From a virus, in the IMG/VR virus record IMGVR_UViG_3300021185_003495, positions 1-37,895 of that record: 37,895 nt of DNA. One strand, written 5' to 3'. The notes beneath the pieces were generated by a model. That model did no database searches. It worked only from the letters and a program-made list of their open reading frames with translations, and was not told the origin of the DNA. Positions 27,674 to 37,895 of this stretch are shown here, in pieces; the stretch's first letter is position 1, and each line of letters opens with the position of its first letter. The translations under genes were made by a program, and so were the position numbers.

Positions 27674-30600
27674 ATAAACGTCCTACAACTACTTCAACAA
27701 CGCCTCTACCATCGTCATCTTTAGTTCCTACTGCTTTACCAATTACAGTTCCTAGTTTAGGATCATTATCAACGATAGCATACCCTGGAATTGCACTAGT
27801 TACAAGCATGTCACCTTTTTCAACAGTACCAATAACATTACAAGGAACACGCCCTGTTAATGCTAGTTCAATGACAGTATCACCTTCTAGTTGATTATTC
27901 ATCAAGTATGCAGGATCAGTTGACACAACACCTGCAATCTTACGATCACCTTTGGTATTTGTTGTAGTAACTTCTTGGTCACCACCAAATACTACAACAG
28001 TTCCGGGCTCATAAGCTTCGTCGCCTACATATTTTTCTGCCAAGTCAGCGTAGTTAGCTGATGAAGCATTACCTTCTAAATTACCAACAAATGTTGTAGT
28101 TGATAGTCTATTTGAACTTGGATTATAAGTTAAGTTAGCCGTGTCATTGTATACACTTTCGCTGTTACCTGCTGAGTCTGTAAATACAGGATAGTATGTT
28201 CCATTAGTATTGATGTTACTAACTTTCATACTATCAGCTGTGCCAGCTGTAACTGAGCTTAAATCTGCTGCAATTTCGCCGCCTGCACTAATAGTAATAC
28301 CAGTACCTTGAGAAAATTGACTTACTATGTCAGTAATTCCGTATCCTGATACTGTAGTTGGCTTGCTTGATACATTACTAAACGCAACAGCGCCTGCTGT
28401 GCCACTAACATCACCAGTTACATCACCAGTTAAGTTACCATTAAATGTTGCTGCTGTCATTTCATTTGCGCCAACAGTTAAATCACCACCAAGTGTAGTT
28501 GCACCTGTGCTTGGATTAAATTTGAATTCAGTAGCAGTATAGAATGTCTGTTTAGCTCTTGAACCACTAGCTAAGTTGTCTGTAACAAACGTCATATAGT
28601 GATCAGCATCAACAGCAGTTGTTTGTTGTGCTGTTTGCAGTTCTTTTGCTTCATCTGCAATGTCCACACCACCCGTTAGTGATCCACTAAAAATACCAGT
28701 AAACGTTGAGTCAGTTCCAGTTGTACCTACATCAACAATTATATTACCACTACTATCTTTGATATCACCATGATGTGTACCATAGTTATCTGTAATGTAT
28801 GCTTTAGCCCAATAGTCATCACTTTGACCAATTGTATTAGTACCGCTTGAAACAAAGTCTACGCTTGCACTAATTTCATCACTAACTATAAGTTTATTTG
28901 ATACTGCGCCTGCGCCACTTGCTGTAGCAAACACAATGTTACTTCTTTCAGTTGTATTTGTTACGTTGGTAGCGTTTGCTGTGATAGTTGCTTTTATTTG
29001 ATCTAAATCTGTTGGTGTTGCACCATTACTTTGGAAAGTAATAACACCTAAGTCGTCATTAACTGCTGGCGAAGTAGTTGTCTTCTGTAGAATTAGATTA
29101 AAACCACCAGCACCGTTTGCTGCACGTTTCATCGTAAGCTCAGTGTCAGTAATGATATTATTCATTGTTAGTGTATCAGCAGTAACATTGTCGCCTAGTG
29201 TAATACTACCGTCAACTTTAAAGTCTCCAGTAACATCTACATTGCCACCAACAAATAACTTCTTAGCAATAGCTGCTCCGCCATCGACAGTAAGACTACC
29301 TCCAGCTGTTGAACTTGTTGCGTCAGTAGTTTTGTTTAAGTTTACTGCACCTGTAACATCAAGTGTACCACCAATATGTGCGTTTTCAGCAATACCTGCA
29401 CCACCGTCTACAATTAATGCTCCAGTTGTTGAACTAGTACTAGTTGTAGTGTTGTTTAAGTTTACTGCGCCTGTAACATCAAGTGTACCACTAACAGTTG
29501 TATTTGGTGTAATAGTTACTGCATTAGCATCTGTTGTGGTAGTTAGTACAATTAAGTCGCCTACACTATCTTTAATACTTAATGCATCTGCTAGGTTAGT
29601 TGGAACTACAATTTCGTTCTCGCCTGTTGCACCTTCGAATGTTACACTCTCAGAAAGATATAAATCTTTCCAGGCCATAGTAGAAGCACCTAAATCATAA
29701 GTATCGTTTGCACTTGGTATCATATTACTTGCAACATCAGCTGTAAATGTTACAGTATCAGTAGCAGCATTACCAAGAGTTGTGTCTCCATCTACTTGTA
29801 GTGTACCGTAAGTTCTAGTATTACCAGTAGCTTTATCAACACTAAATTTAGTAGCAGTACTGTTTTTAACTATTATTGAATTATTAAATTGTGTTGATGC
29901 TGATGTTATAACAACCTGTTGCGATGCACTAGCACTTAAAGTAATTTGATCTTCTTCTACTTTAAATGCATCAGCATCACCATTAACAACAAGAGTTATT
30001 TCATCAGCAGCAGTGTTCCATCCGCCTGCGCCTATTGATATACCTGTAGCACTACCGTCTAGCTCACCTGGTGCTTGAATAAAGTTTGTAAATATCCAAG
30101 GTGTAACCAAGTATGGCGAATCGTTGCCACCAGTAAGATCAGCGTTTTGTGCAAAACTACTTGCATATCCTGCATAGTTAGTTTTATCTTTGTTAATAAT
30201 TGTTGGACCAATTTGAACACTTGCTAAAGGAATTTTCATTACATGTTCATTTGGATCATCTGCTACAACTGGTTTAGTTCCTTCTACAGTAAATGCTACA
30301 GAGTTACTTCCGTCTGGATTAATACCAGGAGAATATATACTTAATGTTCCATCTGTTGAGCTTGTATCAGCAACAGCAAATCCGTCTACAATCAATCCTT
30401 TTCCGTGTATCCAACCTGATAAACTTCTAGTAGTGTCGATGTTACTAAGAGTGTCACCCGTTTGTAGTGTTCTTACTAAAGATGCACCAGCAGCAGATAT
30501 TGTAACTGGAGTACTTCCGTATAATCCATCTTTAACTTTTATTAATGCATCACCTTGAATTGATTGATTAGTAATAATACTAGTTGGAGCAATATTAAAT

Positions 30601-33600
30601 CCGTTTGCAAATCCGCCTGTTAATGGACTACCATTAATTTTTAATTGTCCTGGTGTGCCAGCACTACTAAATGTTCCAGTTACATTAATAAGTGTTACTT
30701 GATTTTCACTGAATACACTACCTTGTACTGTACCACTACCTGTTTGCCCAGTTTGCGTAATAACTTGTCCGTCTGTAGCATTAAACTCATAATTGGTAGT
30801 TATTATAACTCCGCCGGTAATAGTTTGAAGATTTGAACTATCAAAGTCTTTATCTTGTAACGCTCCGCCTTCATCAACAATTTGACTAAATGATACAGCT
30901 CTAGTTATACCACTTTCACCTGCACCTTCGTCGTCACCGTCGTAATCAATGTCTGCACGACCAATAACAGTTTTCTCTGGTAAGTTTTGTATCTTATCAA
31001 ATGTAATACCGCGATCTTTAATATTAATGTATCCAGTATTTAGAATACTATCGATTGTTACAACTGCTTCAGATTGTTCGTCTTGTGTAAAATCACTTTG
31101 GTTAACAATTACTCTTGTTAATCTATTAGCCTGAGCATTACCTGTATTAAATACATCAGCAGTTCTTACTGTGATCTTATATGGACCAGCTGCATTAACA
31201 ATTTTTACAACATATGCATAGTCATTGGATCTTGATTTAACAATGTCGCCTACGTCTAAATCATTTACAAATGTACTTGCACCCGAGCCTACTAATGTCC
31301 AAATTTGGTCTTCAGCAAATGTAGTTGCATCAAAAGCAGCTAGACCTTGATTGGCCTGTTTTGTACGCTGACCTAATGTACTTTCATCTTCAAAACTTGC
31401 AGCACTTGATGTAAGTACTGGAGCATTGTTCATTAACAGTTTACTTTGTAAAATGTCTGCTTCGTTGTTTACATCAGAATTAATAATTGCTTCATCTTGT
31501 AACTGTAGGTTGATTGTTGTTTTGCCGCCGTCAGTTATATCGTTGCCAACTTTTGTTCCTCTAACACGAGTAAGTTCTATATTAATATCACTTCTAGTTG
31601 GATCACCTGGCTCAATATTAGCTGCTAAATGATCAGCATTTTGTTCAGTTGCGTTAGCAAATTCCAGCATAGTTGTAACTGGTGCGCCGTCTGTTCCGCC
31701 GGTTGTTTGACCATATGCACCGTTACTATTTTCTATTTTTTCATTTTCAAAGTCTCTAACAGTTTCTACAACTACATTATCGAGGTATATTGATGTAGTA
31801 ACATCTGCTCCTACTAACGGCTCTAATATAAGAGTATCTGCTGAGTTAGTAGTAAACGTTCCTGTTACTTCTATTAGTTGTACTTCGTTACTTTGTGTTT
31901 TAAGAATAGCATCATTAGTTGAGCTTTGATCTTGTTCAAATAGTACATAACCTCTAGCACCACTATTAGCCTGACGTATATAGTATCCTCTTTGTAATCC
32001 TAAATCATTTAAGTTTTCACCAGCACCGTTTGTTGTAATTGTTACAACCTGTCTTGGACGATATACTAGTAACCAAATTTCAACACCATTGTCTAGTGTT
32101 TTTTGTTCTAAGTCTTCAATGTATGCTGCTGTCTGTGATTGAGTACCTGTAATTAAATCACCAATATCCCAATTTTCAGGAGTACCTGTTCCGTCAACTT
32201 TAATAAACACACGTTTATTACCAGTCAGCATTATTAGATCATTTTTACCAAAATCATTTTCGTATGTAATTTGATTAAGTTCGACGTCTGCTAGTTCTTG
32301 TATTTCGTCATTTGAGAAAATGCGATTATCAACATACTTTTTATTAGTTGCATCTAAGTCATCGATTGGGTCATTCAATTGAATAACACGACCACTCTGC
32401 ATGTTTATGTAATGTGTTTCATTGCCATCAACATCTAATACTGGAGTAAGTATTGGATTCTTTTGCGGAAGGAAGCCGTCACCTAAGGTAGCTGCCTTCT
32501 TGTTCATAGATCTATCCCAGCCTAAACGTCTATCAATATATTGTTCGACTGAGTATGAAGTTGGAACAGTACTGTTGTCTACAGGTGTCATTCCTGAGTC
32601 ACCAGTAAACTTACTAATTGTTTCGCCGTCTCTAAAGCCTAGTCCGTCTAGTCCTGAAATATTAATTTGTGCTTCAAATTTAACAGTACCAGTACCTTGG
32701 TCAACTTCAAAGAACTTACCAACTCTAAAGAATCCATCTTCGTCTGTTGACATGTAGAATACACGCCCTTTGTTTCTTTCCCAAACTTGTGCATTTCCAT
32801 CTTCGTCAGTTAGTTCTTCACCGTCTTTTTGTAAGTGGAAGTTTTTAGTTTTACCGTTTGCTGGTTCTCCTAAAATAACATTTGGATAGTTAGTAGTATT
32901 AAAACCACCAGTACCAATATTACTAAAGTCATGGCCAGTTGCACGAGTTAAGGAAATATTAACTGTAATTTCTGCTGGCTCATCTGCTGGAATACCAATT
33001 GATAATCTTACAGGATTTTTTCCGTTGTTAAGACTAACTGGTCTTGCAATACCTGCACCCGGAGGTGTTGGATTAGCTATTGTAGATTTATCAATTTTTG
33101 GAGCTGCCGCAGTTTCAATATATGGGAATCCTGTAACTAAACTAGTTGGTCTAGTAACTGGATAACTATTACCTTCACCATCATGATACCCTACTACTGT
33201 ATGTACTCGGTCTTTCCAACCAAATACCATATCACCGTTTGATATTCTTGATTGTGAATCATCATCAGCAATTGGGCTTGTTAATGCAATTAATGTATCG
33301 CCTGCTGTAGCACCAAATGTATCTGAACTACTAAATTCAACAACTTCTGTTGGAGTACTACCTGCTAAACTGCTGCCTGCAATAGTTAAGACTCCGCCTG
33401 TTGTAAATGAAGTTGCGTTCCAATCTTTAACGTATACCGTAGTATAGCCGTCTACATTTGAACTTACAAAGTGTACAATACCTGATGCACTGCCTTGTGT
33501 AATAGTGTCGTCAACAGCAATACTTGAACTAAGATCACTTCCGAGTTGTATTTTAACTTGTGATTCAAAATAATCATATCCAACAGTTGGAGTTATATAA

Positions 33601-36600
33601 TCGTAGTTTGCATCAAACAATACTACTCTGTATCCACCTGGCAAAGTTTGATCTGCTGTATCGCCAAACGTTGTAATAGGTTTCTCATCAAATGATAATG
33701 TTCTGTATACTGTGTCTGATTCTTGGAACAATAATGCTGTACTAGGACGAGCTGGTAATGTTTCAATATTATCAATCATAAACTTAGCACGTTGTCTAAT
33801 AGTTACAGTTTCGCCACCATACAGTTTATATGCCAATCCGCCAGTTGATGCATTTTCATCATTTGTTTGATTTGAGAAAGACAATTTCCAAACAGTACCG
33901 TTGCCACCATTTAACGGAAGTCCTGTGCTACCGTCATATGTTGTTACTAAGTGACTAGTATCACCTACTGCTTCTTGACTAGCAATAGCAGTAATATTAA
34001 TACCGTCGCTGTATGATACTGATTCTACTGAGTCCCAAACACTTTCAATTTTAATATCATCTGTAGTATTAAATGGTGTAGCACCGTCAGCTTGTGTTAC
34101 AATTAATGTTGTTCCACCTATAATAATTGGATCTCCATTAGCATCTGCACCTTGTGCAGTTCTTTGTGGATATGCAACAGAACCAACAGCACCTGTATTT
34201 TGCTGTGTTACTGTGTCTCCCCAATATGCTGTTACATTAGCACTAGTTGTAAAATTCTGTTGTCCAACTGCTGCAACGCCATCTTCAGCACTTGCTGATA
34301 CTACGTTAACAACTTCAAACTTTCCAGTAAATGAACCTACTTCGTCTGCTGGATATACTACTCCAGTTTCTTCCCAAGTACCGCTAAGAGTTGGCTTATT
34401 GGTTCCTGCTAAGGCATCTGCATAAGATGAATGAACAGTAAAGTTACTAGTGTCAATATATTGTACAAAAAAGTCTCCGTTTAGACCACTTGTAATATTA
34501 TATGTTACTGTACCATTACTACCCCAAGTACCAGTTAATGCTACTAAATCATTATTTGCTGCTGCACCTGCAGAACTGTTGTGAATAGTAAATGTGTTAG
34601 CACCAGTGTCTCTTACAAAATGATCATCATTTAAATTAGTAACACCTGTTGTACCAGAAATAGTAATTCTGTCTCCGGTATTAAATGGATGTCCGTTTAC
34701 TTGTATAGTTGAACCAACAACTGTTACGTTGTCTATTGCACTACTATCAGTAAACGTACTATCAGATATTCTAATCTTTTCACCAGTAGTAAACCCGTGA
34801 CCAGTAATAGTAATTTGAGCAGCACCAAGATCTAAATCTGAAATAGCTTGACGATTTTCAAATGTAATATCAATTTCACCTTCTGGTAAAGGAGTAAAGT
34901 CTGTGTCGTAAACATATACATAACTTTGATTTGCGTCCGCACTAAACTGTGCCGGGTCATTCACATAAACTTTTGCTGTCTGTACAGTATCATATGCTAA
35001 TGCACCTGCTGCTGGAACTTCGTTAGGATCACTGCCTGCTGCAACTAAACCAAAGTTACCATACGCATTTGACCCACCTACGGATCTAATTTCTGAACCA
35101 TTGTTCGCATAGTAGGCTGCATGACAGTAGTATGTGAACATACCAACCATCTCTGACAACCCTGTGTTAGTAACAAGTAGTCCGTAACCTAAATCGTTAA
35201 TTTGTGTAAAGTCATTACCTAGCTGCGATCTGTTACCAGCTGTTTGTAATATAGTAGGATAATTTTCACTTTGTCCGTATGTAGGAGTTTTTACCCCACC
35301 TGGATATGTATAACCTGTTACAGGTCCTTGCCACCCTAGTCCGTTTTGATTACCTGCTCTTATTCCAGAAGTTTTATCAAGGATAAATTCTGCTGTACCG
35401 TTTTCAATATCGTGATTTACAATTGAGTTAACTTGATAGCGTACACCATTTACATAAAACGGTGCTGGTAACTGTGGACGTCTTACGAACAAGCCGTGTC
35501 CAACGCCTACTCCAAGAACTTCTGTTTGAGATCTTTTACTTCTTGCATATAATCTAAATGGATCGCCATTTTTTTGCTCAACAATTTCGAATGGCATGTT
35601 ACCATTAAATCCGTCAACAAACATACCACCTCTAAATGCTTGTTCGTTAACTGATTGTGAGAAACTTGAACCTGTTTGTATGTATGGAGATTTAGTAAGA
35701 ATTTGACCATTTGGATCAAGCACTGTCATAAATCCACCGTGTCCTTGTACAGTACAATTACGTATAATTGTAGCATCGTTCATCAAGAACACATCCATGT
35801 CTTTGTTGTTTAGTGCTGGACTATATTCACTATTGAATGCAAATACAATAGTATCGATTAAATTATCTACAACACCGCTTGCACCTGATTCACTTTGCGG
35901 AACAGTTTGTGTTAGTTTCCAAGATGTAATAGTCGATGCAATTGGTGCCGCTGCGCCTGCTGTGTTAAGCAATCCGCTTGCAATAGTTTTAATATTATTA
36001 ATTGCTTGTGAAGTAATTTCTTCTTGTCCTACTTCAACTGCACCTTCGTAATATTTGCCTTGTATTTCCATTGACTGGTCATTTCGGCCCTTCGCTAAGT
36101 CAAATACAAGTGCGTCAACAATATATCCAATGTCTCTATAGCATTTTGTAGTAAACGTAAACTTACCTACAGTAGCTGATGTAGGAACACTTGCTACGCC
36201 TAATGGTCCACTTTCTGATCCAGTAAACTCATTAGATAAATTAAATGTACCACTAGGTGATACAAGTGTAAAGGTTGTTACGCCACCTAATGTAGCAGGA
36301 TCATCTTTAACAACACCAGTTACTCCGGTAGTAAGTTGAGTAAGTGTTTCACCTTTAACTGGAGCAAGTACTCCGGTTAACGGGCCTGCTGTTTCAATTT
36401 CTACTTGTGCCCATGTTCCAAATCCAGCAGCAACCGCATCAGTTGCTTGTCTGTCCATAAAGTCGTAAACTTCTTCTTGAATATTAATTTTATTTTGTCT
36501 TAATATGTCAGCAGCTACGTCTCTGCCACCTTTATTTCCAACGGAAAGTTGTGAGTTCGTATTAATTGGCTTACGTGAATCTTGTGAATAATGCCAACCG

Positions 36601-37895
36601 ATATCATAATCAATTTCATTTGTTGTATCTATACCAGTAACTGTGATACCTGTTTGGTCTACACCATTAAGCACAATGTCATCGGTTCCGTTAAATGGTG
36701 AACTTGCAGCAACATTAGTTCCTGCAGGATTAAATCCGTCGTCATAACGAACTTTGACTGTAACAGCATTTGTTATGTCTTCAAGAATAGTTGCTCGAAC
36801 ACCAGTATTACTATCAATAAATGCTATTGTACGATCAATAATGTTAATATCAGCATCAGCTTCGGCTAAGTTATTATCAATATCAACTTTAGCATCTTTT
36901 AATGACGGTGTTGACCAAGTGACACTCGGTAGTGTAGGTGAACTAGGTAATACTGCATTTGTTAATGCATTTTGAATAATTTGTAAGTTTGCAGAAGCTT
37001 CTGAACCTTCTGCACTACTTGCATTTGCTCCAGATGTGACTTGTAAAGATGCATTACCAGCTGACCGTGTAATCTGAGTGCCGACTAATATGTCTGAAAT
37101 AATGCTACGTAAATGGCCTGTTATTGCTGTAAGTGTTGCTACATTGCCAGACGCTCCTGCAGGCGTGTCTGGATTTAAACTAGTGTCAGTAAAATACAAT
37201 CTTGCTTGTGTAGTACTTGCATCATTTCCGCCATAAAGAACATCATAAGTTAATGCATCAACCCACTGTCCAACTTGTAGTTTAATAGTATCAAAGTCCG
37301 GTGCACCAACTAATCCAAATACATTTTTAGCATATGCATCAGCTTCATCTTTAATAAATTGTCTGTTTGCTCTTAGTTTATCACGAGCTGCAACTTTATT
37401 AGAATCAACACCGTCTGGTGCTGGGAATAATAATGTAGTTGATATATCGCTAGTAGTGCCAACTTCTTCTGAATTTGTATTACCGTTTTCAATAATATCT
37501 AAAACAGTATCAAAGTAACCGTTTGAACGTGCTAACGATAATGTATTATCGGCAACATCAGTTAGTTCAGAAACTCTATCTCCAGCAAAGCCAACAGATG
37601 CTAATTCTTGAGAAAGTTGACTACTTTGTACAACTGCGCCACTGTCTCTTTGATAAGAAAGACCTTGTGTTATGGCATTATAGTTTGTACCCATAGCAAT
37701 ATCAAAGCCAGCTGCGCTGATAATGTAGTCTAAATCTCGTCTACATTTTGCTTCGTTATATGTAAATGTATTATCTTGTGTAAGTTTGTCACCTTTAAAC
37801 GCTGTTATAGAGCCGCCACTAAGTGTAAGAACTGCTTCGTCTTGATATGTAACTGTGTTACTGTGTAAGGTCAATCCATCAAAATATTTGTCACG
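27672..37895 (-). CDS. Giant tail-fibre/adhesin-type structural protein, 5' end outside window
   Basis: At least 3,407 codons are open to the right edge. The frame has no stop before the edge, so the TTG near 37874 is not the real start. Two copies of a module with CRRDLDYIISAAGFD and CYRDIGYIVDALVFD lie near residues 45 and 580. A long beta-rich middle follows with ATGHGFTTG and NGHPFNTGD repeats, then tandem 40-residue repeats containing LIVDGGAGIAE and GGTLDVTGAVNLN. The last 150 residues carry NYADLAEKYVGDEAYEPGTV, a C-terminal domain I remember from marine phage fibres. It is probably a trimeric fibre or baseplate-attached adhesin contacting the host surface. Confidence 0.88.
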   Translation of the reverse strand, partial: RDKYFDGLTLHSNTVTYQDEAVLTLSGGSITAFKGDKLTQDNTFTYNEAKCRRDLDYIISAAGFDIAMGTNYNAITQGLSYQRDSGAVVQSSQLSQELASVGFAGDRVSELTDVADNTLSLARSNGYFDTVLDIIENGNTNSEEVGTTSDISTTLLFPAPDGVDSNKVAARDKLRANRQFIKDEADAYAKNVFGLVGAPDFDTIKLQVGQWVDALTYDVLYGGNDASTTQARLYFTDTSLNPDTPAGASGNVATLTAITGHLRSIISDILVGTQITRSAGNASLQVTSGANASSAEGSEASANLQIIQNALTNAVLPSSPTLPSVTWSTPSLKDAKVDIDNNLAEADADINIIDRTIAFIDSNTGVRATILEDITNAVTVKVRYDDGFNPAGTNVAASSPFNGTDDIVLNGVDQTGITVTGIDTTNEIDYDIGWHYSQDSRKPINTNSQLSVGNKGGRDVAADILRQNKINIQEEVYDFMDRQATDAVAAGFGTWAQVEIETAGPLTGVLAPVKGETLTQLTTGVTGVVKDDPATLGGVTTFTLVSPSGTFNLSNEFTGSESGPLGVASVPTSATVGKFTFTTKCYRDIGYIVDALVFDLAKGRNDQSMEIQGKYYEGAVEVGQEEITSQAINNIKTIASGLLNTAGAAAPIASTITSWKLTQTVPQSESGASGVVDNLIDTIVFAFNSEYSPALNNKDMDVFLMNDATIIRNCTVQGHGGFMTVLDPNGQILTKSPYIQTGSSFSQSVNEQAFRGGMFVDGFNGNMPFEIVEQKNGDPFRLYARSKRSQTEVLGVGVGHGLFVRRPQLPAPFYVNGVRYQVNSIVNHDIENGTAEFILDKTSGIRAGNQNGLGWQGPVTGYTYPGGVKTPTYGQSENYPTILQTAGNRSQLGNDFTQINDLGYGLLVTNTGLSEMVGMFTYYCHAAYYANNGSEIRSVGGSNAYGNFGLVAAGSDPNEVPAAGALAYDTVQTAKVYVNDPAQFSADANQSYVYVYDTDFTPLPEGEIDITFENRQAISDLDLGAAQITITGHGFTTGEKIRISDSTFTDSSAIDNVTVVGSTIQVNGHPFNTGDRITISGTTGVTNLNDDHFVRDTGANTFTIHNSSAGAAANNDLVALTGTWGSNGTVTYNITSGLNGDFFVQYIDTSNFTVHSSYADALAGTNKPTLSGTWEETGVVYPADEVGSFTGKFEVVNVVSASAEDGVAAVGQQNFTTSANVTAYWGDTVTQQNTGAVGSVAYPQRTAQGADANGDPIIIGGTTLIVTQADGATPFNTTDDIKIESVWDSVESVSYSDGINITAIASQEAVGDTSHLVTTYDGSTGLPLNGGNGTVWKLSFSNQTNDENASTGGLAYKLYGGETVTIRQRAKFMIDNIETLPARPSTALLFQESDTVYRTLSFDEKPITTFGDTADQTLPGGYRVVLFDANYDYITPTVGYDYFESQVKIQLGSDLSSSIAVDDTITQGSASGIVHFVSSNVDGYTTVYVKDWNATSFTTGGVLTIAGSSLAGSTPTEVVEFSSSDTFGATAGDTLIALTSPIADDDSQSRISNGDMVFGWKDRVHTVVGYHDGEGNSYPVTRPTSLVTGFPYIETAAAPKIDKSTIANPTPPGAGIARPVSLNNGKNPVRLSIGIPADEPAEITVNISLTRATGHDFSNIGTGGFNTTNYPNVILGEPANGKTKNFHLQKDGEELTDEDGNAQVWERNKGRVFYMSTDEDGFFRVGKFFEVDQGTGTVKFEAQINISGLDGLGFRDGETISKFTGDSGMTPVDNSTVPTSYSVEQYIDRRLGWDRSMNKKAATLGDGFLPQKNPILTPVLDVDGNETHYINMQSGRVIQLNDPIDDLDATNKKYVDNRIFSNDEIQELADVELNQITYENDFGKNDLIMLTGNKRVFIKVDGTGTPENWDIGDLITGTQSQTAAYIEDLEQKTLDNGVEIWLLVYRPRQVVTITTNGAGENLNDLGLQRGYYIRQANSGARGYVLFEQDQSSTNDAILKTQSNEVQLIEVTGTFTTNSADTLILEPLVGADVTTSIYLDNVVVETVRDFENEKIENSNGAYGQTTGGTDGAPVTTMLEFANATEQNADHLAANIEPGDPTRSDINIELTRVRGTKVGNDITDGGKTTINLQLQDEAIINSDVNNEADILQSKLLMNNAPVLTSSAASFEDESTLGQRTKQANQGLAAFDATTFAEDQIWTLVGSGASTFVNDLDVGDIVKSRSNDYAYVVKIVNAAGPYKITVRTADVFNTGNAQANRLTRVIVNQSDFTQDEQSEAVVTIDSILNTGYINIKDRGITFDKIQNLPEKTVIGRADIDYDGDDEGAGESGITRAVSFSQIVDEGGALQDKDFDSSNLQTITGGVIITTNYEFNATDGQVITQTGQTGSGTVQGSVFSENQVTLINVTGTFSSAGTPGQLKINGSPLTGGFANGFNIAPTSIITNQSIQGDALIKVKDGLYGSTPVTISAAGASLVRTLQTGDTLSNIDTTRSLSGWIHGKGLIVDGFAVADTSSTDGTLSIYSPGINPDGSNSVAFTVEGTKPVVADDPNEHVMKIPLASVQIGPTIINKDKTNYAGYASSFAQNADLTGGNDSPYLVTPWIFTNFIQAPGELDGSATGISIGAGGWNTAADEITLVVNGDADAFKVEEDQITLSASASQQVVITSASTQFNNSIIVKNSTATKFSVDKATGNTRTYGTLQVDGDTTLGNAATDTVTFTADVASNMIPSANDTYDLGASTMAWKDLYLSESVTFEGATGENEIVVPTNLADALSIKDSVGDLIVLTTTTDANAVTITPNTTVSGTLDVTGAVNLNNTTTSTSSTTGALIVDGGAGIAENAHIGGTLDVTGAVNLNKTTDATSSTAGGSLTVDGGAAIAKKLFVGGNVDVTGDFKVDGSITLGDNVTADTLTMNNIITDTELTMKRAANGAGGFNLILQKTTTSPAVNDDLGVITFQSNGATPTDLDQIKATITANATNVTNTTERSNIVFATASGAGAVSNKLIVSDEISASVDFVSSGTNTIGQSDDYWAKAYITDNYGTHHGDIKDSSGNIIVDVGTTGTDSTFTGIFSGSLTGGVDIADEAKELQTAQQTTAVDADHYMTFVTDNLASGSRAKQTFYTATEFKFNPSTGATTLGGDLTVGANEMTAATFNGNLTGDVTGDVSGTAGAVAFSNVSSKPTTVSGYGITDIVSQFSQGTGITISAGGEIAADLSSVTAGTADSMKVSNINTNGTYYPVFTDSAGNSESVYNDTANLTYNPSSNRLSTTTFVGNLEGNASSANYADLAEKYVGDEAYEPGTVVVFGGDQEVTTTNTKGDRKIAGVVSTDPAYLMNNQLEGDTVIELALTGRVPCNVIGTVEKGDMLVTSAIPGYAIVDNDPKLGTVIGKAVGTKDDDGRGVVEVVVGRL
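29251..29490 (-). repeat. 120-bp tandem repeats inside the giant fibre gene
   Basis: The stretch around 29331-29370 recurs at 29451-29490 with few changes (shared TTTACTGC-CCTGTAACATC), a period of exactly 120 bp or 40 codons. A third, more diverged copy begins near 29211-29250. Each encodes a DVTGAVNLN...TSST...LTVDGGAAI-type unit. They are likely stacked elements of a fibre shaft, and good substrates for recombination-driven length change. Confidence 0.75.

Noticed and set aside
29143-29700. Plus-strand open frame of 185 codons with Pro/Ser/Val repeats
   Set aside because: It is the mirror of the repeat region in the giant fibre gene, with no ribosome site or family match.
27672-37874. A complete 3400-aa gene starting at a TTG codon
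   Set aside because: The frame stays open upstream to the window edge, so this TTG is internal. The gene is reported as partial.
1-37895. tRNA genes, CRISPR array, insertion sequence or integrase
   Set aside because: No gap is large enough for hidden RNA genes beyond small sites, and no tRNA-like folds, spaced repeats, transposase or integrase were seen.

Overview
The window looks like part of the genome of a T4-like marine myovirus (Caudoviricetes). It is AT-rich by eye, and all but one gene lie on the minus strand, in tightly overlapping operons. The gene set mixes T4-type replication and nucleotide genes (clamp-loader large subunit gp44, DexA-like exonuclease, ThyA, DHFR, dCMP deaminase, MazG-like) with virion proteins of the kind found in marine cyanophages and pelagiphages. 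No photosynthesis genes are visible. The IscS, IscU and ferredoxin are of proteobacterial type and the phage has a two-gene spanin pair, so a Gram-negative heterotroph, perhaps a marine proteobacterium, is the likelier host. The host is an inference. I recognised families from memory and ran no search.

Layout, read in transcription order from high to low coordinates. (1) 37895-23285: large structural genes, each preceded by a late-promoter-like GATAAATA/AATAAATA motif or placed just behind such a gene. They include a giant fibre-type protein of at least 3,407 residues (5' end outside the window), a 241-aa protein, a 981-aa Ig-like protein and a 207-aa protein. (2) 23280-21270: a small conserved protein, a DNA polymerase III alpha-like fragment, a conserved acidic protein, a GroES-like co-chaperonin and a MazG-like pyrophosphohydrolase. 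(3) 21256-16291: a near-consensus sigma70 promoter followed by 14 overlapping genes without one intergenic base: exonuclease, clamp loader, 7Fe-type ferredoxin, DHFR, ThyA, dCMP deaminase and eight small proteins. (4) 15581-16306: phoH, the only plus-strand gene, convergent with region 3. (5) 15463-12474: two conserved phage proteins, then endolysin and overlapping spanins. (6) 12490-10315: a second near-consensus sigma70 promoter lying in the end of the outer spanin gene, followed by iscS, iscU and three small genes, closed by a probable terminator. (7) 10295-9018: a run of tiny membrane proteins, then an EF-hand membrane protein. (8) 8974-4781: a J-domain protein, peptide deformylase, a ClpA-type unfoldase and an unknown 224-aa protein. 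(9) 4776-1: a late block of small conserved marine-phage proteins, including a nucleotidyltransferase, a ParB-like protein and two proteins with basic Cys/Trp tails.

Taken together, the window suggests a phage that supplies its own Fe-S assembly core (IscS, IscU), an electron carrier, and a protein-handling set (J-protein, GroES-like, deformylase, ClpA-like), beside the usual dTMP synthesis and lysis genes. The points most worth following are the sigma70-driven iscSU pair that keeps its host-chaperone docking motif, the ClpA-like protein that keeps an IGF loop for docking host ClpP, the polymerase III alpha fragment that ends just before the catalytic aspartates, and late promoters that share bases with stop codons, two of them so close to the next ATG that the mRNA may be leaderless.
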